The position numbers were made by a program, and so were the translations under genes. Shown in pieces: positions 34,106 through 43,432 of a DNA stretch of 64,000 nt. How positions within the stretch are numbered: position 1 is the stretch's first letter; each line of letters starts with the position of its first letter. The notes under the pieces were generated by a model. That model saw only the letters and a program-made list of their open reading frames with translations. It searched no databases and was not told where the DNA came from. The stretch is from Planctomicrobium piriforme (lineage in GTDB: Bacteria > Planctomycetota > Planctomycetia > Planctomycetales > Planctomycetaceae), in contig NZ_FOQD01000016.1 of assembly GCF_900113665.1 (NCBI RefSeq), positions 62,001-126,000 of the forward strand. The letters are read 5' to 3'.

Positions 34106-35437
34106 TTACCGAACCGGCGGTCGGTCTTCGCTCGCCACTGGCGGCGGGCGCGGATGGAAGCGACGCACTCTGGCGACTTCTCCAGCCCCGTAAAAGCGAT
34201 CTCCGACGAGCGGGTTACCACTCGGTGAGGGTCCAGCCACGGGACCAGGGGGAGCGGCCGAGGCGGGATTCCAATACCCGTCCGACAATGTGGTCAGGAA
34301 GACCACGACGTCATCTTCTTCTGCAGGAGTCAGCCCCAGTTTCCCCAGCTCCTCGCGGTTCACGTTGTCGAGCACGTCGGGGTCGGCGAATTCGCTCGGG
34401 AGTTGATCCCGCGAGTTATAGAAGTGCACCACTTCCTTCAGGTTTTTGAACGTGCCGTTGTGCAGGTACGACTTCACGAAGTCAGGTGAGGGACGCTTGT
34501 CGATATTTCGCAGGGTAGGGACTTTGAATTTCCCGTAGTGGTCAGGCTGCTTGAGAACACCTCCGATTCCCAAATCGCGATACTTGGCGCCTTCGGGATT
34601 GACGCTTGCCGTCTGCTGATAGAACGGGTTTCGGGGATTGGCCGGCGCGCCGACGTTGTCGTAAGTGAAGTCGGTGAACAGCGGCGGCGATCCATCCGCA
34701 CCGCGGTCGTTGGGATGGCAGGCCGCGCAGTTCGCCTTGCCGACATACAGGTCCAGCCCACGTTTCTCCTGGACGGTCAGTTCGGCCTTGCCGGCCAGAT
34801 AGGCGTCGTATTTGGAGCTGAAACTGTTCACCTCGGATGATGCTTCGTAAGCGGCGATCGCCCGGGCGATCATTTCGAAGGCGGCGTCCATGTCCGCGGT
34901 TTTCAGTTCCGCTTCGAAGTTCTGCACGAACAACGGCCAGTAGTCGGCCGCCTGAACTTTGCGGACGACTTCGGCCGCGTCGGCGTTGTTCATTTCGAGC
35001 GGATTTAGGAAAGGGCCTTTCGCTTGTTCCACGAGGTTGAGAGCGCGGCCGTCCCAGAATTGCCCGCCGACGTAGGTTTCATCGGCCGCCTCATAACCCA
35101 GCTTGGGACTGAACGAGGCATACGCCGCCGAGGGGGGCTTGCGATTGCCAAACCGCGAGGGCGCCGCACCCTGATAGACCGCGGTTTTTTGATTGGTGGC
35201 GGAAACCGGCCCTGTGAACCCGGTTTCGGGGGAATGGCAACTGGCACAGGACTGGCCGGCTGGCGAAGAGAGGTTCGCGTCGAAAAACAGCCGTTTTCCA
35301 AGCTGTTCCAGCGCCGTCAATTCCCCGGCCGCAGCGCGACCAGCGATGACGAACATCAGCAAGAAAACCCAGCCGCCGCGCCGCACACTGACCTCACGTC
35401 CCTGTTGGTCCAAATCCACGCCCGGAATCGAGTCCAT
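34106..35437 (-). CDS. Di-haem cytochrome c peroxidase/MauG family protein
   Basis: 443 residues from ATG 35437 (start uncertain; the frame opens at 35491). A membrane or signal segment (GWVFLLMFVIAGRAAA) precedes two haem c sites: CASCH (in GQSCASCHSPETGFTG) and CAACH (in GKANCAACHPND). The family core KVPTLRNIDKRPSPDFVKSY and a late YLHNGTFKNLKEVVHFYN are typical of CcpA/MauG-like periplasmic enzymes, which reduce peroxide or oxidise protein side chains. Probably periplasmic. Isolated; no partner is adjacent. Confidence 0.88.
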   Translation of the reverse strand: MDSIPGVDLDQQGREVSVRRGGWVFLLMFVIAGRAAAGELTALEQLGKRLFFDANLSSPAGQSCASCHSPETGFTGPVSATNQKTAVYQGAAPSRFGNRKPPSAAYASFSPKLGYEAADETYVGGQFWDGRALNLVEQAKGPFLNPLEMNNADAAEVVRKVQAADYWPLFVQNFEAELKTADMDAAFEMIARAIAAYEASSEVNSFSSKYDAYLAGKAELTVQEKRGLDLYVGKANCAACHPNDRGADGSPPLFTDFTYDNVGAPANPRNPFYQQTASVNPEGAKYRDLGIGGVLKQPDHYGKFKVPTLRNIDKRPSPDFVKSYLHNGTFKNLKEVVHFYNSRDQLPSEFADPDVLDNVNREELGKLGLTPAEEDDVVVFLTTLSDGYWNPASAAPPGPVAGPSPSGNPLVGDRFYGAGEVARVRRFHPRPPPVASEDRPPVR

Positions 35438-35617
35438 TTTCGAACGGTGAGTATCAAATTCTGCAAAATGCCACAACGTGAAGTAGCGCACGCCAGCGAC
35501 TGGCCTGGCTGTTTGTAATCAGCCCAAGTTGTTCTACTTGCTTGCCAGCGTGTCAGGGCAGGGCCGTGATCAAACGACTGCAATCAATGATCTAACGGAA
35601 GTTCTGGATGTGTCGTG

Positions 35618-36364
35618 ATGTCTCACTTCAAAATTGCCGCTGCTCAGGTTGCTTCCGATCGGGGAGACATTGATCGGAATATCGCAACTCATGCGGCGAC
35701 GATCAAAGCGGCTGCCGTCCATCAGGTCTCAGTGCTCGTCTTCCCGGAACTGTCGCTGACTGGTTACGAACCTGATCTAGCCGCGGAACTTGCAATCTCG
35801 GCGTCGGACAGTCGTTTAGCGCCGCTGCTGTCTCTCGCCCGAGAACACCAGATCACAGTCGTCCTGGGCGCTCCGCTGCTGAATGGAATGGCGAAGCCTT
35901 TTTTAGGGGCGATTGTGTTGGGCCCCCATCACGCAGCGCAGACCTATTGCAAAATGCATCTCGGTGGGAACGAGCCAGCTTATTTCGCGCCTGGTAACAG
36001 TCCGTGTACGTTGATCGTCGAAGGCCAAACCATCGGCCTCGCCATCTGCGCCGATGCTTCGCAACCCTCTCATCCGCAAACCTACGCCGAGTCAGGTGCG
36101 GACATCTACGCCGCTGGCGTGTTTCTGAATGAGGAGTGGTACAAAACAGACGCTCCCCGCCTGGCTAGCTATGCGGCCCGCCACCGATTGCTGATTGTGA
36201 TGGCCAATCACGCCGCCTCGGTCGGCACGCAGGTCTCGGTTGGAATGAGCGCAATCTGGGCGCCCGATGGCCGACTGCTCGCTCAGGCGACCAGTACGGA
36301 AAACTCGCTGATCATCGCCGCTCGTGGACGCGATGGCTGGCGGGGCGAAGCCGTTGCAATCTAA
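35618..36364 (+). CDS. Carbon-nitrogen hydrolase (nitrilase superfamily)
   Basis: 248 residues from ATG 35618. The catalytic triad is complete: E44 in FPELSLTGYE, K112 in YCKMHL, C144 in GLAICADAS. The enzyme splits amide or nitrile C-N bonds through a thioester. The closest pattern is the small omega-amidase/N-carbamoyl hydrolase group, but the substrate is not predictable. Single gene. Confidence 0.85.
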   Translation: MSHFKIAAAQVASDRGDIDRNIATHAATIKAAAVHQVSVLVFPELSLTGYEPDLAAELAISASDSRLAPLLSLAREHQITVVLGAPLLNGMAKPFLGAIVLGPHHAAQTYCKMHLGGNEPAYFAPGNSPCTLIVEGQTIGLAICADASQPSHPQTYAESGADIYAAGVFLNEEWYKTDAPRLASYAARHRLLIVMANHAASVGTQVSVGMSAIWAPDGRLLAQATSTENSLIIAARGRDGWRGEAVAI

Positions 36365-36609
36365 TTGGTCGTGAATCTGATCCTGACGGAAATCTTCAGA
36401 ATTCGTCGCGCGGCTGAATTTTTATCTGTCCAGTTTTCCGCCATCATCAAAATACTCCTATGAGAATGGTCCCAGATTCTCAGCGGTCAAGTTTCACTCG
36501 CCATGCAAGTTAAGCGGGACTGTAACTTGTGCTCAATTCGGCAGTTGCGAATTGGTGTTGGCGACCTGGACCATCTGAGCCATCGCTCTCATTTCCGGCT
36601 TCTGCACTG

Positions 36610-37170
36610 ATGATCAAATCTGGAACCAGCCGCCTGAAGACGATCGTGCCCCATCGTGACGGACATCGCGAGTTTGTTCGTCTCTGGACGGCGGCCTCGC
36701 GGCGAGTGCATGCCTATATCCTGACGATGGTGCTGAATCAGGCGGATGCCGAAGATCTGCTGCAGGAAGTCGGCGTCACGGTCTGGGAAAAGTTTGACGA
36801 CTACGATCCCTCGCGGGATTTTGTGAGCTGGGCCTGCGGCGTCGCCCGGAACAAGGTGCTGTCGTTCAATCAGCTTGCCAGTCAGCGGCTGGTGCAGTCG
36901 CGTGAGTTACTGGATCGGATCGAGGCAGAAACCTGGTTGAGTTCCCGCACTCTGGAACGGCAGCAACACGCCCTTCAGCAATGCCTGTCAAAGCTGCGGG
37001 ATGCCGACCGCCAACTGCTGCAATTGCGATACACCGAGGGGATCTCGCTGAAGCAGGCAGCACATGACACCGGACGCTCCCTGCAGGCCATGTACAAGCT
37101 GCTGCAACGCATTCATCTGCGACTGTTTGAATGCGTCACCCGACGCCTGGCGGCGGGAGACGAAACATGA
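36610..37170 (+). CDS. ECF-type RNA polymerase sigma factor
   Basis: 186 residues from ATG 36610. Sigma region 2: FVRLWTAASRRVHAYILTMV, then ADAEDLLQEVGVTVWEKFD (the DAEDLLQE core). Region 4: CLSKLRDADRQLLQLRYTEG, then LKQAAHDTGRSLQAMYKLLQ. Its stop overlaps the next ATG by four bases (ATGA), so it is coupled to the FecR-domain gene, its likely anti-sigma. This pair, with DUF1559 and a lipoprotein after it, is a planctomycete cassette pattern. The upstream spacer (36365-36609) shows a weak GAGAAT/ATTCTC hairpin at 36469-36488. Confidence 0.85.
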   Translation: MIKSGTSRLKTIVPHRDGHREFVRLWTAASRRVHAYILTMVLNQADAEDLLQEVGVTVWEKFDDYDPSRDFVSWACGVARNKVLSFNQLASQRLVQSRELLDRIEAETWLSSRTLERQQHALQQCLSKLRDADRQLLQLRYTEGISLKQAAHDTGRSLQAMYKLLQRIHLRLFECVTRRLAAGDET

Positions 37171-38540
37171 CGACAGTCGAGAAACTGCGGAGCATGCTGC
37201 TGCTCCCCCAGGAAGAGCGAGAAAGCCCCGAGGTGGTCGCCGCCATCCGTAACCTCATCGAACAGGATCAGGATGCCTTGCGGCTGTACGTAAGGTGGTC
37301 CCATTTTGAATCCAGTCTGCAATGGAGTCTGAGCGGCGACCCGACTTGTCGCAGCGAAGTGCTGACGCTGGTGCAGCGCGAGAGTCTGCGACAGCGGTTG
37401 CTGCGGTCTTCTTTGTTAACCGCATCTCTGATGCTGGCGGTTGTCGTCGGTATCAACTGGTGGGCGATGGAGATTCGCCGCGCTGTAAGAGAGAACCCGG
37501 CACATCTGATCGCAGGTGACTTTCGGGTCTCGGACGACGCCGTCTGGGCCGGGCCTGCGGCCAGCAACCGTGGACTGTTGCAGCCGGGAGACCGCTTTCA
37601 GCTGCTGCAGGGGGAACTGCTGCTGACGATGGACAGCGGCGCGGTTGCCGCCTGCTCAGGCCCTATCGACTTACAGATTCTCGACAACATGGGGCTCTTC
37701 ATTCATCGCGGCGATGTCTGCATCGACGTCCCGCAACGGGCCATTGGATTTCGAGTCTCTTCACCGACCGGTCAGGCTGTCGACCTGGGAACGGTGTTTG
37801 GAGTGAGAGTGGATGAAGACGGCGAAATGGAAGTGCATGTCTTGAAAGGGAGCGTGCGCACCGAGCCCAGACAATCCGCCCCTGTCGTGGTGAACGCCGG
37901 TTCCATGCAGCTTGTTCATTCCGACGGAAAGCCAACATCCATTCAGGCCGCTCAGGCAGGGGTCTTTGCGGACGAACTCTTGAAACTGGCCGGGCTGGAG
38001 AGTACGGCTAATGATATTGCCTTTGTGCCCCAGCCGCCAAAGTCAGTCCTGCTGCACGATCTCGCCGCCAGCGACACTGCCACCGTCTTTCTGGAACAGT
38101 CGAATCACCTCTTGGACGACGAATTGAGCATCTACGTTCCTCGACCAGGAGATTATCAAAGCGACCGCTGGCCAAAGCTCGGCGCGCTCAAAGCAGGCAC
38201 GCGAGTCAGCAGCTACCTCATCCATGCCGAGAATCTCACCAGTTCGCAAATCGAGGGAACGGTCGTCTTTCGCGGTCGCATTCTCGGTTTCGCCCTCGAC
38301 CGCGAACAGTTGAATGCGACAGATCGAGCTTATGGAAATCCACTGACGGCGTACCCCTCTGGCGCCGCCGAACAACAACCTCTCATGCGGGGATTTCTGG
38401 CAAACCCGCAGGGTGAACCTGAAGTCGGCGACTCCCTGACCATTCTTCCAGACGGAAAAACGATTCAGTTCATCATGACTTGCACCTCAGGCAACGTGGA
38501 CCAGATGCGGATTTTTGTAGGGCAGGAAGACGCACCCTGA
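37167..38540 (+). CDS. FecR-domain membrane protein, probable anti-sigma factor
   Basis: 457 residues from ATG 37167. A cytoplasmic ~75-residue part (LRSMLLLPQEERESPEVVAA, then LIEQDQDALRLYVRW) leads into one membrane helix (LLTASLMLAVVVGINWWAM, ~87-105). A periplasmic FecR domain follows (~130-275: LLQPGDRFQLLQGELLLTMD, RVSSPTGQAVDLGTVFGVRV). The C-terminal ~150 residues are a beta-rich region without a recognisable name. FecR proteins carry a periplasmic signal to an ECF sigma factor; here the sigma gene overlaps by four bases. Confidence 0.82.
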   Translation: MTTVEKLRSMLLLPQEERESPEVVAAIRNLIEQDQDALRLYVRWSHFESSLQWSLSGDPTCRSEVLTLVQRESLRQRLLRSSLLTASLMLAVVVGINWWAMEIRRAVRENPAHLIAGDFRVSDDAVWAGPAASNRGLLQPGDRFQLLQGELLLTMDSGAVAACSGPIDLQILDNMGLFIHRGDVCIDVPQRAIGFRVSSPTGQAVDLGTVFGVRVDEDGEMEVHVLKGSVRTEPRQSAPVVVNAGSMQLVHSDGKPTSIQAAQAGVFADELLKLAGLESTANDIAFVPQPPKSVLLHDLAASDTATVFLEQSNHLLDDELSIYVPRPGDYQSDRWPKLGALKAGTRVSSYLIHAENLTSSQIEGTVVFRGRILGFALDREQLNATDRAYGNPLTAYPSGAAEQQPLMRGFLANPQGEPEVGDSLTILPDGKTIQFIMTCTSGNVDQMRIFVGQEDAP

Positions 38541-38623
38541 CCGCGGCAATTTCATCTGATCTGTTTTTGAAATCACTTCATCTCGTTTCCTTGATTGCAT
38601 CTCTTGCAAAGTGAGACTTACCG

Positions 38624-39643
<1,020 letters not shown>

Positions 39644-39707
39644 AGCAGTCGATATTCAGAAAAAAGTTCTCGCGATTAGATGTAGTGGCGCTGGGAGTTT
39701 CGAGAAA

Positions 39708-39750
39708 GCCCACTTCGCAATCTTTGCGTCTTAGCGGCTTTGCGTGAGGC
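39708..39750. repeat. Degenerate CTTTGCGTC-type words
   Basis: TTCGCAATCTTTGCGTC, TTAGCGGC and TTTGCGTGAG form an 8-9-base pseudo-period in the spacer before the lipoprotein gene. It belongs to the set of word-like spacers listed for this window. Confidence 0.5.
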
Positions 39751-39777
39751 CTCTGGTCTTTAATTTCGGAGCTTGAC

Positions 39778-40242
39778 GTGATTCAACACACACATTGCTC
39801 GCAAATGATTTTGAGGAACATGTTGCTTCATCCGCGAAAAAGACTTGGACTCTCTCTGGCGATCATCTGCCTCGTTTGGTCCTCTGGCTGTCGACCGGCT
39901 GTACGGCTTCCGGATACCTGCACGGTGGCAGGCGAAGTCACGCTTGACGGCAATCCGCTTCTCAAAGGGTTAATTACGTTCAGCCCTGTCGAACCCGGCC
40001 CATCGGCGAACGGAAAGATACGCGACGGCAAGATTGTCGACGTACGAACAGCCGGCACATCCGCGGGCGCAGTCCCAGGCGAACACCGCGTCACGATCTT
40101 CGACGACGATCTCGAGTCCGGCGCAGTCGACCACATCCCCGACCGCTATGGCCGACTCGACTCTCCGCTTTCAGCTCGCGTCTCTGCAACGGGGCAGAAC
40201 GAGTTCCAGTTCCAACTGGAATCGAAGCCGCTGAAGAAATGA
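39778..40242 (+). CDS. Small transthyretin-like lipoprotein
   Basis: 154 residues from GTG 39778 (GGAG 6 bases upstream); ATG 39820 would also give a clean signal sequence. The lipobox is VWSSGC, so the protein is a membrane lipoprotein. The rest (VAGEVTLDGNPLLKGLITFS, then VPGEHRVTIFDDD) is a carboxypeptidase-regulatory/transthyretin-like beta fold, a planctomycete companion of DUF1559 genes. It closes the 36.6-40.2 kb cassette. Convergent with the nucleotidyltransferase operon, 54 bases away. Confidence 0.75.
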   Translation: MIQHTHCSQMILRNMLLHPRKRLGLSLAIICLVWSSGCRPAVRLPDTCTVAGEVTLDGNPLLKGLITFSPVEPGPSANGKIRDGKIVDVRTAGTSAGAVPGEHRVTIFDDDLESGAVDHIPDRYGRLDSPLSARVSATGQNEFQFQLESKPLKK

Positions 40243-40296
40243 TAGTGATGCAGAAACAGGGGACTGACGTCCCCCGCACGCCGGTTCACAAGATCG

Positions 40297-41049
40297 CTAA
40301 CTCTTCAATCGCAACCGCACCAGCAGATCGTTCAGCGCGTCGGTCCCACTCGGGTTCTCCGGCAGTTGGCTTTGCTCGAAAGCCGTCTGCAACTCGGCTC
40401 GTAGACGCTCGTATTCCCGTTGGTGGAATTGCAGGTCTGCTTGATCGAGGTGGCCTTTCTCCGGGCCTGTGGTTTTTCTCGCGATCAGGTCCGGGATGTA
40501 GGGGAGTCTGGCCGTTTCGTTCAGGGTGACCAAGTTCGCTTCCACCTCACCCGTCCGCATCAGGTGAATGCCTGTCAACAGCACCCTGTACACATACAGC
40601 AGCGGCTTCACATGCGGGGGATCGGCTTTCTGAAACAGTTTCCACTGCGTCTCCGCAAACCCAAAGTAGTGGTAAGCGTGATACCTGGTGATGCAGTCGC
40701 GCGAGATGGCTTTTAGTTCGTCATGCTCCGGCGTGGAATGCACAATCAGCGGCGAAAGCACCTGTTCAAGCACATAGCCGTTCTTCTTCAACATCATCAC
40801 AAAGAATTTCAGGGCATCATGAGTGACCAGATCGATCTCCAGGCCATCGTGAATCCCTGACTTCTCGATGGTCTCCTTCAGCGACTTGAGACCAACGACC
40901 TGCTGCAGCGGCAACAGATGCACGCCCCGCAGATCGAAATCCGAATCCGGCGAAGGAAACCCGTACAGATGCGCTCCGCTGATCGTGACGAACAGCAGTG
41001 GAAACGGATGCGCGGCAATTTGTTTGTGAAGACGAGGGTCCATCGTCAT
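40297..41049 (-). CDS. Pol-beta nucleotidyltransferase, RlaP/COG3541-like (operon gene 4)
   Basis: 250 residues. The pol-beta active site reads SGAHLYGFPSPDSDFDLRG (24-42), with D37 and D39 as the metal pair and a third acidic residue near EIDLVTHD (D73). The usual GS before the site is GA, a small departure. Helices after it (LEQVLSPLIVHST, AYHYFGFAETQW) fit the RNA-repair RlaP family, which phages carry beside RNA ligases. The ATG overlaps the stop of the ART-like gene (ATGA). Substrate unknown; a second such enzyme starts the same operon, so two different targets or a heteromer is possible. Confidence 0.8.
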   Translation of the reverse strand: MTMDPRLHKQIAAHPFPLLFVTISGAHLYGFPSPDSDFDLRGVHLLPLQQVVGLKSLKETIEKSGIHDGLEIDLVTHDALKFFVMMLKKNGYVLEQVLSPLIVHSTPEHDELKAISRDCITRYHAYHYFGFAETQWKLFQKADPPHVKPLLYVYRVLLTGIHLMRTGEVEANLVTLNETARLPYIPDLIARKTTGPEKGHLDQADLQFHQREYERLRAELQTAFEQSQLPENPSGTDALNDLLVRLRLKS

Positions 41050-41432
41050 CGATCCTTGGAAGATTCGTGCTGTCGAAATTCGTGAATCACTTCGATCTGA
41101 CCGACGAGGTTGTCATTGAATTCTTCGAGTTCTTCGGCGGGAATCCAGTATTCCAGCAAATCCCGCCCGCCTGCTTCGTGCGGTTGATGGCGATCGATGT
41201 AGTCTCGGCGAACTCGGAACTGAAGGACATAGCCGACGAATCCCGAGTTCGGGTCTTTCGTGTTCCAGTCCCGTGCAATCCTGATGGCATAGTCTTCAGT
41301 CAACACCGGATAAAAAATCGGCTGCCAATCGAGCCTGGGCGGAAACCGTTTCGAACCAGAATCGAGGATCAGATCCAATTCCTGCTGACCAACAGGCCTG
41401 TAAAGCGTGACCAGGTTCACATCGACAGCCAT
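41046..41432 (-). CDS. Small ART-like protein ('ADP-ribosylation/crystallin J1' type) (operon gene 3)
   Basis: 128 residues with a GGAG site before ATG 41432. VTLYRPVGQQELDLILDSG, then QPIFYPVLTEDYAIRIARDW, VLQFRVRRDYIDRH and YWIPAEELEEFNDNLVG match a family labelled in genomes as ADP-ribosylation/crystallin J1. The layout (Arg in an early LYR, aromatic-rich middle, late Glu) recalls small ADP-ribosyltransferase folds such as KptA or DUF952. Activity is inference. It overlaps the ATP-grasp gene by 16 bases and the next nucleotidyltransferase by 4. Confidence 0.6.
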   Translation of the reverse strand: MAVDVNLVTLYRPVGQQELDLILDSGSKRFPPRLDWQPIFYPVLTEDYAIRIARDWNTKDPNSGFVGYVLQFRVRRDYIDRHQPHEAGGRDLLEYWIPAEELEEFNDNLVGQIEVIHEFRQHESSKDR

Positions 41433-42202
41433 TCTCCAACTCCGTTATCCGCCAGCCCCATCAACTGACGCCAGCGAGCTTCGATCATCGCAGTGTAGAT
41501 GCTGCCTCGAATCCCATACGCTCCAAGCGCGAAAGCATCGTTGACTTCGACAAGCAATGTTTCTCCGGCTTCAGTAACACCCCAATCCATCGCACACGCG
41601 ACAGGCGGGCTCACAAAGGCTTTCAGCGCCCCCTGCATCCTGTTTGCGTCAGGAAAGAGCAAGGGGTCGCCCGCGTAGTTTCCGACATGAACGATCCGAC
41701 CGCGAAAGACGCTGGCTCTCCATTCTGACGCAAATCGAACGACCTCTTGGACAAGTACCGGCATCTCCCCATCAATGTCAGCAGTGGGAATCAAATCTCG
41801 AAATTCGGCGATCACTCGTCCCTTGAATTTCTTGTGATGCCTTAAGGGCTTCACATGCACTGGCAGCAAACCTGCATTTGCCTCCACTAACGAACGTATT
41901 TCGTCCAAGGTCGAAGTCCAGAACCGGCGACCTATCCAATTATCTAGACATTGAGGCAAATCCAGGTTCTCTGGCAACGGACGCCCCGCGCGTTGCAGAG
42001 CTTCGCGGATCGTGCCCACCCCTCCCGCAACAATTGTCTCCTCTGAAAATTGCCGCAATCCTCGATCCAAAACTCCTGCGCCAAGTTCCGGATAGTCAAA
42101 TCGGATTACCTCATATCCTCGTTCCCAGAACCAATGCGCAGTCTGATCCAGGCTGAGGAAATTGAAATCTTCCTGAGATCCCTGCTGAACGTATGCGCGC
42201 AT
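41417..42202 (-). CDS. ATP-grasp enzyme, R2K-like (operon gene 2)
   Basis: 261 residues from ATG 42202, selected by AAGGA seven bases upstream. The last third carries the ATP-grasp metal-site pattern ACAMDWGVTEAGETLLVEVN, then DAFALGAYG. The middle has LPVHVKPLRHHKKFKGRVI and MPVLVQEVVRF. This matches the R2K clade of ATP-grasps, related to eukaryotic CDC123, predicted to ligate amino acids or peptides and linked with conflict systems. It would act in the cytoplasm. The substrate is unknown; position between two nucleotidyltransferases and an ART-like protein suggests joint modification of RNA or protein. Confidence 0.72.
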   Translation of the reverse strand: MRAYVQQGSQEDFNFLSLDQTAHWFWERGYEVIRFDYPELGAGVLDRGLRQFSEETIVAGGVGTIREALQRAGRPLPENLDLPQCLDNWIGRRFWTSTLDEIRSLVEANAGLLPVHVKPLRHHKKFKGRVIAEFRDLIPTADIDGEMPVLVQEVVRFASEWRASVFRGRIVHVGNYAGDPLLFPDANRMQGALKAFVSPPVACAMDWGVTEAGETLLVEVNDAFALGAYGIRGSIYTAMIEARWRQLMGLADNGVGEWLSM

Positions 42203-42259
42203 GAGCACTTCCTTAACTGTGAGCGTTGAATCTCAGTTCATCCCACGTCGAAGGAGTAC

Positions 42260-43210
42260 CTATGGCAGTAATTCCCCCAACGCCGCTCGTCTGGCTTTGA
42301 CGAGGAACGCATTCGCTCGTTCATAGTCTGGTCGCTCTGGCAGCGTTGTCGCCTGAAATGCCTGGTCGAACTCGCCGTGCAGGCTCAGTCGCCACTTTTC
42401 GGTTTCATCCCAGGCCATCTCTCCTCGTTTGATCGCGAGTAACTGGTCGCGATGTGCTTCGACCCGGACCGGGACAAATCCGTCACGCAGCACGCTGATG
42501 CCGGAAATCAGCAATCGAATCAGGTGCATGACGTGCTTCCACTTCACCACGCCTTGATTCCGCAGATCCGACTGCATTTTCTTGAACTGCGACATCACAT
42601 ACCCGTTGTACGTCTGGTAAACGAGTCGCGAGAGAAACATCTCCCGTAGCCCAAGCAGTTCCTCCGCGAGCGGCGTCTTTTTCTCGACCAGCGGAGAGTA
42701 GAGACATTCCAGGACGTTCGGGTTCGCTTTCAACGCAAGAACCAGAAAACGCTGCAGTTCCCAGTAATGTTCCTGAGTCTCGTCGCATTCAATCTGCTCA
42801 GGCACGCCGTAGAGCGACCATTGCTTGTCAGCCGTGGGGAGGAAGATGCCCCGGTAGTCCGTGTCCGACTGGTTATCGTCGAGACCGTAGGCGCGCGAGC
42901 CGATGACGCACCGCAGGATCACACGGTCAGAAAGGTCGCTGCGAGCCGCCGTGACCTCGGAATCCCCGATCTCGCCCGTCTTGAAACGGGACAGAATCAC
43001 GACCTGATCGCCGTGCAAGGCCTCTTCGAAACCATCCAGGAAACGGACTCGATAGGCGTGGTTCAAATCCTCAGGAGACTTCACCACGACACCGACCGCG
43101 CCGTGTGGATGCACGATTCGTCCGTTCTGCCCGATGACATCCCGCAGTACCACAACCTGAGTGCCGGTCGGGAGGATGCGACCGGTCATGGAGTCTGCCG
43201 GATGAGTCAT
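42260..43210 (-). CDS. Pol-beta nucleotidyltransferase with N-terminal SH3-like domain (operon gene 1)
   Basis: 316 residues, ATG 43210 with AAGGA six bases upstream. Residues ~10-77 look like a KOW/SH3-type beta barrel (RILPTGTQVVVLRDVIGQ, then GAVGVVVKSPEDL). Then comes the pol-beta site GSRAYGLDDNQSDTDYRG (104-121; G104-S105, D116, D118), third acidic residue near IECDET. The C-terminal helical part (LKANPNVLECLYSPLVEKK) parallels that of the other operon enzyme. First gene of the four-gene minus operon; the element at 43285-43415 lies directly upstream and may contain or displace its promoter. Confidence 0.8.
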   Translation of the reverse strand: MTHPADSMTGRILPTGTQVVVLRDVIGQNGRIVHPHGAVGVVVKSPEDLNHAYRVRFLDGFEEALHGDQVVILSRFKTGEIGDSEVTAARSDLSDRVILRCVIGSRAYGLDDNQSDTDYRGIFLPTADKQWSLYGVPEQIECDETQEHYWELQRFLVLALKANPNVLECLYSPLVEKKTPLAEELLGLREMFLSRLVYQTYNGYVMSQFKKMQSDLRNQGVVKWKHVMHLIRLLISGISVLRDGFVPVRVEAHRDQLLAIKRGEMAWDETEKWRLSLHGEFDQAFQATTLPERPDYERANAFLVKARRAALGELLP

Positions 43211-43284
43211 CGTCAGTCCTTCGCTAACGCTGATATCGATCTGAAATCGTTCAACCCGCGACAGTGCTCACGCTAGATCAACTA

Positions 43285-43415
43285 TTCGGGTGCCACGGCT
43301 CTGCGAGCCGTGCGAATGCGGATGGACGCTGAATGAATTCAGCATTCTTCCCGCAGTTTAGTTCCTTTTTGAAGTTCGGCACTGCTCGCAGAGCAGTGGC
43401 ACCCAACACGCATCC
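43285..43415 (-). repeat. Twin-hairpin element, family A, copy 2
   Basis: Inverted relative to copy 1 at 27466-27596. Ends: CACGGCTC-TGC-GAGCCGTG and CACTGCTC-GCA-GAGCAGTG; outer GGGTGCCAC repeats invert. The core contains TGAATTCAGCATTCTTCCCG. It fills most of the spacer between hisS and the nucleotidyltransferase operon. Confidence 0.8.
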
Positions 43416-43432
43416 TTCGCTTTGATAAAGCT

